Assembly: GCA_964371715.1 (NCBI GenBank)
Contig: CAYJNO010000004.1
Location: 27,402-91,401 of the forward strand
Reading direction: 5' to 3'
From: CAYJNO01 sp964371715
GTDB taxonomy: Bacteria > Bacillota_I > Bacilli_A > Erysipelotrichales > Erysipelotrichaceae
DNA: 64,000 nt
This document shows, one piece after another, positions 1-8,603 of the stretch. A model generated the notes under the pieces. That model worked only from the letters and a program-made list of their open reading frames with translations. It made no database searches and was not told the origin of the DNA. The position numbers were made by a program, and so were the translations under genes. How positions within the stretch are numbered: position 1 is the first letter of the stretch; each line of letters starts with the position of its first letter.

Positions 1-643
1 AATTGAAACTAAAGAATCTTTTATGAATAATGAAGAAAAAGCACGTATGAGAACTCATTTTGCTGTAGGATATTTTAATACTAAAATAAGTGATGAAAAT
101 GTACAAAGAACAGAAATGATAAGAAAATCATTTAATTCACCATTTAGACCATTTGTTTTATCAACTACTTCAATTGGTCAAGAAGGTTTAGACTTTCATA
201 ATTATTCTAGAAAAATAGTACATTGGAATTTACCATCTAATCCAATTGATTTGGAACAAAGAGAAGGTAGAATAAATAGATTTAAATCACTTGCAGTTAG
301 AAGAAACATCGCAAGAAAATATGGATATGAAAATACATGGGAAGAAATGTTTGAAAAAGCAATGATACATGAAAAAGGAAACAAATCAGATCTTGTACCA
401 TATTGGTATTTACCTAATTTAGATAAGGAAGCAGAAAAGATTGAAAGAATAGTTCCTATGTATCCATTAAGTGGAGACATAGGTAAATACAATAGATTAA
501 TAGAAGTATTATCATTATATAGATTAACACTTGGACAACCAAGACAAGAAGAATTATTAGATATCTTAAAAAATGAAATTGATGATTTTGTAGATGACGA
601 ATTATTTATTAATTTAAGTCCTTTTAGTAAAACACAATTATAA
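1..643 (+). CDS. C-terminal part of an SF2 (SNF2/RapA-like) helicase, 5' end outside window
   Basis: The frame is open to the window edge, so this is the 3' part of a longer gene. The visible part is the second RecA-like lobe of a superfamily 2 helicase: a motif V-like stretch (STTSIGQEGLDFH, codons starting near base 164) and a motif VI-like stretch (QREGRINRFKS, near base 257), where the arginines would contact ATP. The tail (VPMYPLSGDIGKYNRL, then YRLTLGQPRQEELL) resembles the end of large helicases found in phage-defence loci. The internal ATG at base 23 falls in the middle of the domain and is not a start. A GIY-YIG gene follows after 9 bases, so the two are probably cotranscribed. The helicase call is firm; the defence role is inferred from the neighbours. 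Confidence 0.75.
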   Translation, partial: IETKESFMNNEEKARMRTHFAVGYFNTKISDENVQRTEMIRKSFNSPFRPFVLSTTSIGQEGLDFHNYSRKIVHWNLPSNPIDLEQREGRINRFKSLAVRRNIARKYGYENTWEEMFEKAMIHEKGNKSDLVPYWYLPNLDKEAEKIERIVPMYPLSGDIGKYNRLIEVLSLYRLTLGQPRQEELLDILKNEIDDFVDDELFINLSPFSKTQL

Positions 644-652
644 GGAGAATTT

Positions 653-1552
653 ATGGTGAAAAGAGGAAAAAGTGTAAATTTATTTTTACTTAATGGTACT
701 CCAACAGGAGTTATTAAATGTACAATGTCAAATTGGATTGGTACTGCATTAAAAATACCAAGAAGTGAAATAGAAAATGTAAAAACAAGAGAAGAACTTA
801 AAAATAGTAGTGTATATTTTTTGTTTGGTGAATCTGAAGATGAAAGTAAACCATCGGTATATATTGGACAAGCATCAGCAAGAAAAAATAAAGATGGTGT
901 AATAACAAGATTATTTGAACATAATAAAGATGAAAGTAAAGATTATTGGAGTAATGATGCAGTTGTTTTTACAACTACACAAAATATTTTTGGATCAACT
1001 GAAATAACATATTTAGAGAATAGATTTTATAATTTAGCAAAAGATGCTGGTAGATATTCAGTAAAAAATAAAAATGAACCATCAAGGGGTAATGTTACTG
1101 AAGAAAAAGAATCTGAATTAGAAGAATTTATAGAATATGCAACTATAATGCTAGGTACACTTGGTTATCCTGTGTTTATACCTGTTATTGATAGAAGTAA
1201 TGATAGTACTATTGAAAACAAAGAGAATACCGTTAATTTTTATTTGAATAGAAAAATTACTAGAAGTGGTATAACAGTAAATGGAATAATGCGTATTACT
1301 AGTGAAGGATATGTAGTATTAAAAGGTTCATTAATTAATCCAACAGATTCAATTTCAATACCAGAAAAAATAAAATTAATGAGAAAAACAGTGAATATAG
1401 ATAGTAATAATATATTACAAGAAGATGTATTATTCAAAAGTCCATCTTATGCAGGTGCATTTGTTATAGGTGGACATATTAATGGGCAAAAAGAATGGAA
1501 GCTAGATAATAAAGTTACACTAAGTGAGTATGAGAGTAAGACAGCTAATTGA
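653..1552 (+). CDS. GIY-YIG nuclease-family protein with DUF4357 domain
   Basis: This 299-residue protein has a GIY-YIG fold at about residues 50-145: the paired strands VYFLFG and VYIGQA, then an arginine in ITRLFEH and the glutamate of EITYLENRF, which match the usual order of catalytic residues. The C-terminal third (GYVVLKGS, then FKSPSYAGAFVIGGHINGQ) fits DUF4357, a common partner of GIY-YIG in defence and mobile DNA. AAGGAG precedes the ATG, and the gene starts 9 bases after the helicase. It may act as the DNA-cutting or DNA-binding partner of that helicase. No transmembrane segments are visible. The domain calls are good; the cellular role is inferred. Confidence 0.72.
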   Translation: MVKRGKSVNLFLLNGTPTGVIKCTMSNWIGTALKIPRSEIENVKTREELKNSSVYFLFGESEDESKPSVYIGQASARKNKDGVITRLFEHNKDESKDYWSNDAVVFTTTQNIFGSTEITYLENRFYNLAKDAGRYSVKNKNEPSRGNVTEEKESELEEFIEYATIMLGTLGYPVFIPVIDRSNDSTIENKENTVNFYLNRKITRSGITVNGIMRITSEGYVVLKGSLINPTDSISIPEKIKLMRKTVNIDSNNILQEDVLFKSPSYAGAFVIGGHINGQKEWKLDNKVTLSEYESKTAN

Positions 1553-1932
1553 TTTATACGATGCCTTTATTATTGTAGTTAATGATAAAAATTGGATTAT
1601 TAGCAATTATTTGAATATATCATTACATTTAAGTGATTTACTATAAATAATAAACATAAAAATTTTTTTAATTTCATACATAAAAATGTTAAGAATCAAT
1701 AAAGATTATTATTGTTAAATAGCATATGATATAATATTTTCATGATATTAGATTTAATTAAAGATAATACATTTATAATTTTATGTTTGTTATAAAGTCA
1801 ATTTTACAGAAATAAAAAATTTAAAATTAATTGTATTGCAACTTTGTCTAAGAGTTAGATGTTGAAACTTAATAATTAAATTAAAAGATATTTTTTGATT
1901 AATTAAGAAAAATGTTATAGGAGGAATAAATA
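1553..1932. other. Intergenic region before the type I R-M operon
   Basis: A 380-base AT-rich spacer. A TATAAT hexamer at 1730-1735 (TATGATATAAT context) could serve a transcript of hsdM, but no good -35 lies at the right distance. The hsdM ribosome binding site ATAGGAGG lies just before 1933. I see no gene, RNA fold or strong terminator in the rest. Confidence 0.4.
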
Positions 1933-3435
1933 ATGTCAGAAATCAATTCATCAAGTATAGGGTTTGAAAAACAACTTTGGGAAGCAGCCGATTCCTTGCG
2001 TGGAAACTTAGATGCTTCAGAATATAAATCAGTTATACTTGGACTAATATTTTTAAAATACATATCAGACAGATTTGAAGCAAAATATAACGAACTTGTA
2101 GCTGAGGGCGATGGTTTCGAGGAAGATATGGATGAATATACATCAGAGGGTATATTCTTTGTTCCCAACACATCTCGTTGGTCGGTAATTGCGAGTTCCG
2201 CTCATACAGCTGAAATTGGTACAGTTATCGATGAAGCTATGAGAGCTATTGAAAAAGAAAATAAAAGACTTAAAGATATTTTGCCGAAAAACTTTGCAAG
2301 ACCCGAACTTGATAAAAGACGATTAGGTGAAGTTGTAGACCTTTTTACAAATATTAAAATGATAGAGCATGGTAACAGTAAAGATATTTTAGGTCGTGCT
2401 TATGAATACTGTCTATCTAACTTTGCATCACAAGAAGGTAAAAATGCAGGTGAATTCTATACACCTGCCTGTGTGGTTAAGACGTTAGTTGAAGTGCTAC
2501 AACCATACAACGGTAGAGTTTATGACCCTGCTTGTGGTAGTGGTGGTATGTTTGTTCAATCAGCAAAATTTATTGAAAATCATGGTGGAAACATCGGAAA
2601 TATTTCTGTTTATGGACAAGATAGCAACCCTACAACTTGGAAAATGGCACAAATGAATCTTGCTATTCGAGGAATTGAAGCAGATCTGGGGAAAAATCAT
2701 GCGGATACTTTCTTCAATGACTTACACCCACAATTAAAAGCTGATTATATTTTAGCTAATCCACCTTTTAATATTTCTAACTGGGGAGCTGATAAGCTTA
2801 CCGATGATGTACGTTGGCAATATGGTACACCACCAAACGGAAACGCAAACTTTGCTTGGCTACAACACATGATACACCACTTAGCACCAAACGGAAAAAT
2901 TGGTATGGTACTTGCGAATGGCTCGCTTTCATCACAAACTGGTGGAGAGGGAGAAATTCGTAAAAACATCATAAATGCTGACCTTGTAGAATGTATTATC
3001 GCAATGCCTACACAGCTATTTTACTCAACACAGATACCAGTATCCCTTTGGTTTTTAGCGAAAAACAAGCGACAAACTGGCAAAACTTTATTTATAGATG
3101 CACGAAAAATGGGTACTATGGTTACTCGTAAACTTCGTGAAATGACCGATGATGATATTGCCAAAATTGCTGATACATACAATGCTTTTGTAGACGGAAG
3201 TTTAGAAGATGTAAAAGGGTTTTGTGCTGTTACGAAAACATCTGAAATTGAAAAGCAGGATTTTATATTAACTCCTGGTCGATATGTTGGGATTGAGGAA
3301 CAAGAAGATGATGGAGAACCATTCGATGATAAAATGAAAAGGTTGACAAGTGAATTGTCGGAGCTTTTTGCAAAGTCCCACGATTTAGAAAACGAGATTA
3401 AGAAGAACTTGAGGACGCTCGGATATGAAATCTAA
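1933..3435 (+). CDS. hsdM: Type I restriction-modification methyltransferase subunit HsdM
   Basis: This is a full-length 500-residue N6-adenine DNA methyltransferase subunit. It has the HsdM N-terminal helical domain (EKQLWEAADSLRGN, then IFLKYISDRFE), S-adenosylmethionine motif I DPACGSGG at residues 198-205, and catalytic motif IV NPPF at 276-279, so it should be active. It methylates adenine in the site chosen by HsdS and assembles as M2S, or R2M2S with HsdR. The hsdS start codon lies inside its 3' end (11-base overlap), which indicates translational coupling. By eye the operon is richer in G and C and uses CGT, CCC and GGC codons more often than its neighbours, consistent with horizontal acquisition. 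Confidence 0.96.
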   Translation: MSEINSSSIGFEKQLWEAADSLRGNLDASEYKSVILGLIFLKYISDRFEAKYNELVAEGDGFEEDMDEYTSEGIFFVPNTSRWSVIASSAHTAEIGTVIDEAMRAIEKENKRLKDILPKNFARPELDKRRLGEVVDLFTNIKMIEHGNSKDILGRAYEYCLSNFASQEGKNAGEFYTPACVVKTLVEVLQPYNGRVYDPACGSGGMFVQSAKFIENHGGNIGNISVYGQDSNPTTWKMAQMNLAIRGIEADLGKNHADTFFNDLHPQLKADYILANPPFNISNWGADKLTDDVRWQYGTPPNGNANFAWLQHMIHHLAPNGKIGMVLANGSLSSQTGGEGEIRKNIINADLVECIIAMPTQLFYSTQIPVSLWFLAKNKRQTGKTLFIDARKMGTMVTRKLREMTDDDIAKIADTYNAFVDGSLEDVKGFCAVTKTSEIEKQDFILTPGRYVGIEEQEDDGEPFDDKMKRLTSELSELFAKSHDLENEIKKNLRTLGYEI

Positions 3436-4609
3436 TTGGAAACAGGTTAAATTAGGGGAAGTTTGTGATGTTAAAGGTGGAAAAAGACTGCCGAAAGGTG
3501 AAGTGTTAACATCAAAAACTTCAGCACACCCCTATATTAAAATTAAAGATATAAAGACTACTAAGCATTTAGAATTAGACCGTTCATTTGAGTATATAAC
3601 AGAAGATATCCATACTAAGATAAGCAAATACATTGTTAATGTTAATGATATCATTATTTCTATTGTTGGTAGCATAGGTTTAGTGGCAAAAATCGGAGAA
3701 AGTTTAAATGAGGCAAATTTAACTGAAAACTGTGTAAAACTCATTAACAGAAAAAACATAGATGAAAATTTTTTATATTATTTTCTTTCATCAAATATAG
3801 GGCAGGAAGAAATAAAAAAAGGAACTGTTGGAGCTGTTCAAGCAAAATTACCAATAAAGAATATCCAAGAAATAAAATTATTTCTCCCACCTATAGAAAC
3901 CCAAAAGCAGATAGCAAAAATACTATCATCAATCGACGATAAAATCGAACTTAATAATAAGATAAACGATAATTTAGAAAAGCAAGCACAGGCAATTTTT
4001 AAATCGTGGTTTGTTGACTTTGAGCCTTTTGGTGGTGTTATTCCTGCTGATTGGAATGTCGGCACTGTTGGCGATGTCATTGAACTGCATGATGCAAAAC
4101 GAGTGCCTTTGTCGGGTGCTGTTCGAGATAAAATGACAAATAAGTTATATCCCTATTATGGTGCAGCTTCACTCATGGACTATGTTGATAACTATATCTT
4201 CGATGGCACTTATTTGTTGTTGGGTGAAGATGGAACAGTAGTGGATAGTCAAGGCTATCCTATTCTCCAATATGTTTGGGGCAAGTTTTGGGTAAATAAC
4301 CACGCACACATTCTCACTGGTAAAAATGGTTTTACTGTTGAGAGTTTATATTTGCTATTTAAGCAAACACCCGTCAAATCAGTTGTGACAGGTGCAGTTC
4401 AGCCTAAAATTAGTCAAGGAAACCTAAAGTCCATAGAAGCCTTGATACCTGAATTAAGTGTGATGAATAAGTTTAATGACTTGATAAAGCCATTCTTCTT
4501 GAAGATTAAATCTAACAAAGAAGAAATTGGCAGATTATCTCAGCTTCGTGACACACTACTACCAAAACTTATGAGTGGCGAAATAGATGTATCAAAAGTA
4601 GAGGTTTAA
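3425..4609 (+). CDS. hsdS: Type I restriction-modification specificity subunit HsdS
   Basis: This 394-residue protein has the classic two-half HsdS layout: a target recognition domain at about residues 5-150; a conserved helical spacer (PPIETQKQIAKILSSIDDKIELNNKIN) near 155-185; a second recognition domain at about 205-355; and a second helical spacer (LSQLRDTLLPKLMSGEI) at the C-terminus. The two domains set the two halves of a bipartite DNA target, and the spacers dock onto HsdM. It overlaps hsdM by 11 bases. The target sequence cannot be read from the protein. No inverted hsdS fragments were seen nearby, so phase-variable shuffling is not evident here. Confidence 0.95.
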   Translation: MKSNWKQVKLGEVCDVKGGKRLPKGEVLTSKTSAHPYIKIKDIKTTKHLELDRSFEYITEDIHTKISKYIVNVNDIIISIVGSIGLVAKIGESLNEANLTENCVKLINRKNIDENFLYYFLSSNIGQEEIKKGTVGAVQAKLPIKNIQEIKLFLPPIETQKQIAKILSSIDDKIELNNKINDNLEKQAQAIFKSWFVDFEPFGGVIPADWNVGTVGDVIELHDAKRVPLSGAVRDKMTNKLYPYYGAASLMDYVDNYIFDGTYLLLGEDGTVVDSQGYPILQYVWGKFWVNNHAHILTGKNGFTVESLYLLFKQTPVKSVVTGAVQPKISQGNLKSIEALIPELSVMNKFNDLIKPFFLKIKSNKEEIGRLSQLRDTLLPKLMSGEIDVSKVEV

Positions 4610-4639
4610 GCCACTAAATTATCGTTTATAGGAGGAATT

Positions 4640-5146
4640 ATGTTTTTAGATATTATTCGGGATATAGAAAATGCCTTAGAAAATGAAGTATATTTATCTG
4701 CACTGGCTTTATCTTTAACATTACCCGATATATGTGGGAAAGTAGAGTTTCCTACTATAAAGTCTACCAAACAACGATATATAAAGTGGTATGATAAGCA
4801 CATTACAGCTAACAACTACCCCAATGACCACGACGAAGCATTAAAATTTAATGGCGAAAGATGTTACAAACTTAGATGTTCTTATTTACACGCAGGCGAA
4901 GTAGAACAATTTGATGGAATTGAAAATTTTGAGTTGATAATTTCAAATAAAACTCACCCTAGCGTTTATGGTGGTGGTTGTAGCACAATATTCATTGACC
5001 AAAACGGGACTAAAACTTACACAATACAACAAGATGTTGCACAACTATGTTTTTGGATTCACAGATGTGCAGAAGGTTTTTATAAAAAACATGAAAACAA
5101 AGATGCTTTTGAAAAAATAAATCCAATAATAAAAGTTAAATATTAA
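4640..5146 (+). CDS. HEPN-like protein inside the hsd operon
   Basis: This 168-residue soluble protein sits between hsdS and hsdR, with its own AGGAGG site and same-strand spacing of 30 and 20 bases. I do not recognise a named family. It is helical at the N-terminus and carries LRCSYLHAG near residues 78-86. R79 and H84 match the R-X4-H motif of HEPN ribonucleases, in the usual 'LRxxxxHxG' setting. Such proteins often accompany type I systems and can act as toxins triggered when restriction fails. Whether it cuts RNA or is only a helical adaptor is unknown. Base composition matches hsdM and hsdR, so it probably travelled with the operon. Confidence 0.55.
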   Translation: MFLDIIRDIENALENEVYLSALALSLTLPDICGKVEFPTIKSTKQRYIKWYDKHITANNYPNDHDEALKFNGERCYKLRCSYLHAGEVEQFDGIENFELIISNKTHPSVYGGGCSTIFIDQNGTKTYTIQQDVAQLCFWIHRCAEGFYKKHENKDAFEKINPIIKVKY

Positions 5147-5166
5147 ATTTGAAAGGAGCTGATGCA

Positions 5167-8100
5167 ATGGCATACACTGAAGCTAACTATGAAAATGCAA
5201 TAATAGATTTATTCCAAAATCAATTTGGATACAACCATATATATGCACCAGAATTACCTCGTGATTACAGCAGTCCTTTGTATGAAGATATGCTTGTTTC
5301 TTGCCTTGCTCGAATAAACAAGAAACTACCACAAGATGCTATCAACGAAGCTATTTATAAGCTGAAAAACTTTGAGAGTGGTACACTAACTCAAAAGAAT
5401 ATTGTGTTTATGGACTACTTGCAAAATGGTGTCTCAGTTAGGTATTTTGAAAAAGGCGAAGAAAGAAATGCTATTGTTTATCTTATAGATTATCAAAATA
5501 TAAACAATAACGATTTTACAGTAGCTAATCAATGGACATGTATTGAAAATTCAGAAAAAAGACCTGATGTACTACTTTTTGTAAATGGTTTGCCACTTGT
5601 AATGATAGAGCTTAAATCTCCATCAAGAGAAGAAACTGATGTGTCAGAAGCATATAGACAACTAAGAAATTATATGTACGAGATACCATCTATGTTTTAT
5701 TATAACGCAGTCTTGGTTATGAGCGACTTAACGACCTCTAAAGCAGGAACAATTACCAGTGGCGAAGATAGATTTATGGAATGGAAAACAACAGATGGAA
5801 ACTATGAAAACACCCAGTATGCACAATTTGACACTTTCTTTGAAGGTATTTTTGAAAAGAATAGGTTTATAGATATTCTGAAAAACTTTATCTGTTTTAA
5901 TGCTGATGGCGAGAAAACTTTTAAGATACTCGCAGGATATCATCAATATTTTGCAGTTAAAAAAGCTGTGGAAAAAGCAATGCAAGCTACTGAAACCGAT
6001 GGTAAAGGTGGTGTGTTTTGGCATACGCAAGGTAGTGGTAAATCACTGTCAATGGTTTTCTATGCTCACTTGCTACAAGAGAAACTAAATTCTCCTACAA
6101 TCGTAGTTATTACGGATAGAAATGATTTAGATGACCAACTGTATGGGCAGTTTTCAAGGTGTAGAGACTTTCTAAGACAAACACCAGTTCAAGCTGATAG
6201 TAGACCACATTTAAAAGAACTTTTAGCAGGTAGACAAGCTAACGGAATTATTTTCACAACTATGCAAAAGTTTGAAGAAAATGATGTGCCTTTATCTGAT
6301 AGAAGAAATATTATTGTTATGGCTGATGAAGCACATAGAGGACAATATGGACTTTCTGAAAAGGTAGAAATCAAAGAATATAAAGATGGCGAACTTACAG
6401 TAAAAACTAAAATTGGTGCTGCTAGAATTATTCGTGATAGCTTACCAAATGCTACATACATTGGCTTCACTGGCACTCCTATTTCATCAAAAGACCGTAG
6501 CACTCGTGAAGTGTTCGGCGATTACATAGATGTTTATGATATGACACAAGCCGTTGAAGATGGAGCGACAAAGCCAGTTTATTATGAAAGCAGGGTTATT
6601 CATCTTAAACTAGATATTGATACTCTTGCTATGATAGATAATGAGTATGAAATTATGGCTGAAAATGCTGACGAATATGTTATTGATAAAAGCAAAAAAG
6701 AACTAGGAAAACTTGAAGTAATTTTGGGTGCTGATGAAACAATAGACTCGCTTGTCGGAGATATTTTAGACCACTATGAAAAGAATAGACAAAACTTACT
6801 TACTGGTAAAGCAATGATAGTTGCGTACTCTCGATCTATTGCAATGAAGATTTATAAAAAGATACTAGAACTTCGCCCTACTTGGGGAGAAACTGTTGGT
6901 GTTGTAATGACGCAGGGCAATAATGACCCCGAAGAATGGCGAGAGGTTATTGGAAATAAGGCGCATAAAGATGAACTGGCAAGAAAGTTTAAGGACAATA
7001 ATTCTCATATGAAAATCGCTATTGTCGTTGATATGTGGCTTACTGGTTTTGATGTTCCATCACTTGCTACAATGTATGTTTACAAGCCGATGATAGGACA
7101 CAATTTAATGCAAGCAATCGCTCGTGTAAATCGTGTGTTTAAGGAAAAAGAAGGTGGTTTAGTTGTTGACTATGTAGGTATAGCTTCTGCACTTCGTAGT
7201 GCGATGAATGAATACACTAAACGAGATAAAGCAAACTTTGGCGATACAGATATTTCTAAAATGGCATTCCCTAAATTCAAAGAGAAGTTATCTGTTTGTC
7301 GTGACTTCTTGCATGGGTTTAATTATCAAAACTTTATGACGGGAACTGACCTTGAAAAAGCAAAAACTATCAGTGGTGGTGTAAACTTCTTACTTGGAAA
7401 ATCTGTACTTGAAACAGATTTAGAAGAAAAAGAAAAATCACAAAATAAATATATCAAAGAAGCCTTGCTACTTAAACAAGCATTATCCCTTTGTAGTTCT
7501 TTAGTTGATGAACACACAAGGTTTGAAGCAGCTTATTTTGAAGCTGTTAGAACAATGCTTATCAGACTTACTATTGGTGGAGGTGGAAAGAAATTCACAC
7601 TACCCGAAGTTAATGAGCGAATAAATGAGCTATTGAAACATTCAATTCAAAACGAGGGTGTAATAAATTTATTCTCTGATGTGCAAAATGAATTTTCGCT
7701 ATTTGACCCTAAGTTCTTAGAAGAAATTGCAAATATGAAAGAGAAGAATTTAGCAGTAGAGCTTTTGAAAAAACTTATAGCCGAGCAAGTGTCAATTTAC
7801 AGAAGAACTAATGTAGTTAAAAGCGAAAAATTTTCTGATATGATACAAATGGCAATGAATAAATATTTGAATGGTATGCTAACAAATGAAGAAGTTATAC
7901 AGGAGCTTTTAAAACTAGCTAAAGATTTAGCAGAAGCAAATGCTGAGGGTGATAAACTAGGACTTACACCAGATGAACTTGCTTTCTATGATGCACTCAC
8001 AAAGCCACAAGCAATAAAGGATTTTTATGAGAATGATGAACTTGTTTCTCTTACAAAAGAGCTAACAGAACTGCTTAGAAAAAATCGTTCTATTGATTGG

Positions 8101-8259
8101 CAAAAGAAAGAAACAGCAAGAGCTAGCATGAGAAAACTTGTTAAAAGACTTTTAAAAAAACATAGATATCCACCAGAAGGAATGGATGATGCAGTTCTAA
8201 GTGTTATCAGTCAGTGCGAGCTTTGGACGGATAACATTATGACAATTAAAAAAAATTAA
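5167..8259 (+). CDS. hsdR: Type I restriction enzyme HsdR (nuclease-translocase)
   Basis: The protein is about 1030 residues, normal for HsdR. An N-terminal PD-(D/E)XK nuclease has D134 and E148-L-K150 (RPDVLLF, then MIELKSP). SF2 translocase motifs follow: Walker A GSGKS with K292, DEAH at 387-390, GFTGTPI near 430, and motif VI-like QAIARVNRV near 655. A helical C-terminal region contacts the HsdM-HsdS core. It moves DNA past the bound complex and cuts unmodified DNA at a distance. The reading frame extends to a TTG at 5149, but AAAGGAG at 5152-5158 places the start at the ATG at 5167. All motifs are intact, so the system should be functional. Confidence 0.95.
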   Translation: MAYTEANYENAIIDLFQNQFGYNHIYAPELPRDYSSPLYEDMLVSCLARINKKLPQDAINEAIYKLKNFESGTLTQKNIVFMDYLQNGVSVRYFEKGEERNAIVYLIDYQNINNNDFTVANQWTCIENSEKRPDVLLFVNGLPLVMIELKSPSREETDVSEAYRQLRNYMYEIPSMFYYNAVLVMSDLTTSKAGTITSGEDRFMEWKTTDGNYENTQYAQFDTFFEGIFEKNRFIDILKNFICFNADGEKTFKILAGYHQYFAVKKAVEKAMQATETDGKGGVFWHTQGSGKSLSMVFYAHLLQEKLNSPTIVVITDRNDLDDQLYGQFSRCRDFLRQTPVQADSRPHLKELLAGRQANGIIFTTMQKFEENDVPLSDRRNIIVMADEAHRGQYGLSEKVEIKEYKDGELTVKTKIGAARIIRDSLPNATYIGFTGTPISSKDRSTREVFGDYIDVYDMTQAVEDGATKPVYYESRVIHLKLDIDTLAMIDNEYEIMAENADEYVIDKSKKELGKLEVILGADETIDSLVGDILDHYEKNRQNLLTGKAMIVAYSRSIAMKIYKKILELRPTWGETVGVVMTQGNNDPEEWREVIGNKAHKDELARKFKDNNSHMKIAIVVDMWLTGFDVPSLATMYVYKPMIGHNLMQAIARVNRVFKEKEGGLVVDYVGIASALRSAMNEYTKRDKANFGDTDISKMAFPKFKEKLSVCRDFLHGFNYQNFMTGTDLEKAKTISGGVNFLLGKSVLETDLEEKEKSQNKYIKEALLLKQALSLCSSLVDEHTRFEAAYFEAVRTMLIRLTIGGGGKKFTLPEVNERINELLKHSIQNEGVINLFSDVQNEFSLFDPKFLEEIANMKEKNLAVELLKKLIAEQVSIYRRTNVVKSEKFSDMIQMAMNKYLNGMLTNEEVIQELLKLAKDLAEANAEGDKLGLTPDELAFYDALTKPQAIKDFYENDELVSLTKELTELLRKNRSIDWQKKETARASMRKLVKRLLKKHRYPPEGMDDAVLSVISQCELWTDNIMTIKKN

Positions 8260-8299
8260 ATCTTGTCAATAATTACTAATTTATTACAGGCCACACACT

Positions 8300-8359
8300 A
8301 AAAAAATGAAAAGTGATATTAATAAAGAGGAATACCTTTACTTTATATATCATTTTTTT
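8300..8359 (+). terminator. Possible weak terminator after hsdR
   Basis: A run of seven A and TGA at 8300-8309 is the exact complement of TCATTTTTTT at 8350-8359, giving a long AT-rich stem with a T tract. It lies about 40 bases after the hsdR stop. The stem is nearly all A-T and the loop is long, so the call is tentative. Confidence 0.4.
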
Positions 8360-8518
8360 GTTACAAAAAAACAACTTTATAGAAATATACTTAAAATCCT
8401 TACCACGATACATGTAACAATTAGAATAGTATTTGGGTAATAGTTTTGACATATTTTAAATTATATTTTTGTTTTTTAAAAAGGAATAAACAAACATAAT
8501 TATATATTTCGATTTAAA

Positions 8519-8547
8519 TTGTATCTTTATATACAATGTGGTAAAAT
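8519..8547 (+). promoter_or_regulatory. Likely promoter of the RADAR operon
   Basis: TTGTAT at 8519-8524 and TAAAAT at 8542-8547 are separated by 17 bases and lie 57 bases before the rdrA start. The rest of the 344-base gap between hsdR and rdrA shows only AT-rich sequence and the weak stem noted above. Confidence 0.5.
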
Positions 8548-8603
8548 TTGATGGCATATGTTGTGAAAGTTTTATTAAATGTTAAATACTGAGGGAGGAT
8601 AAT

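Noticed and set aside
3425..5146. Phase-variable hsdS shuffling
   Set aside because: Only one hsdS is present in this operon, with no inverted partial copies or recombinase gene nearby.
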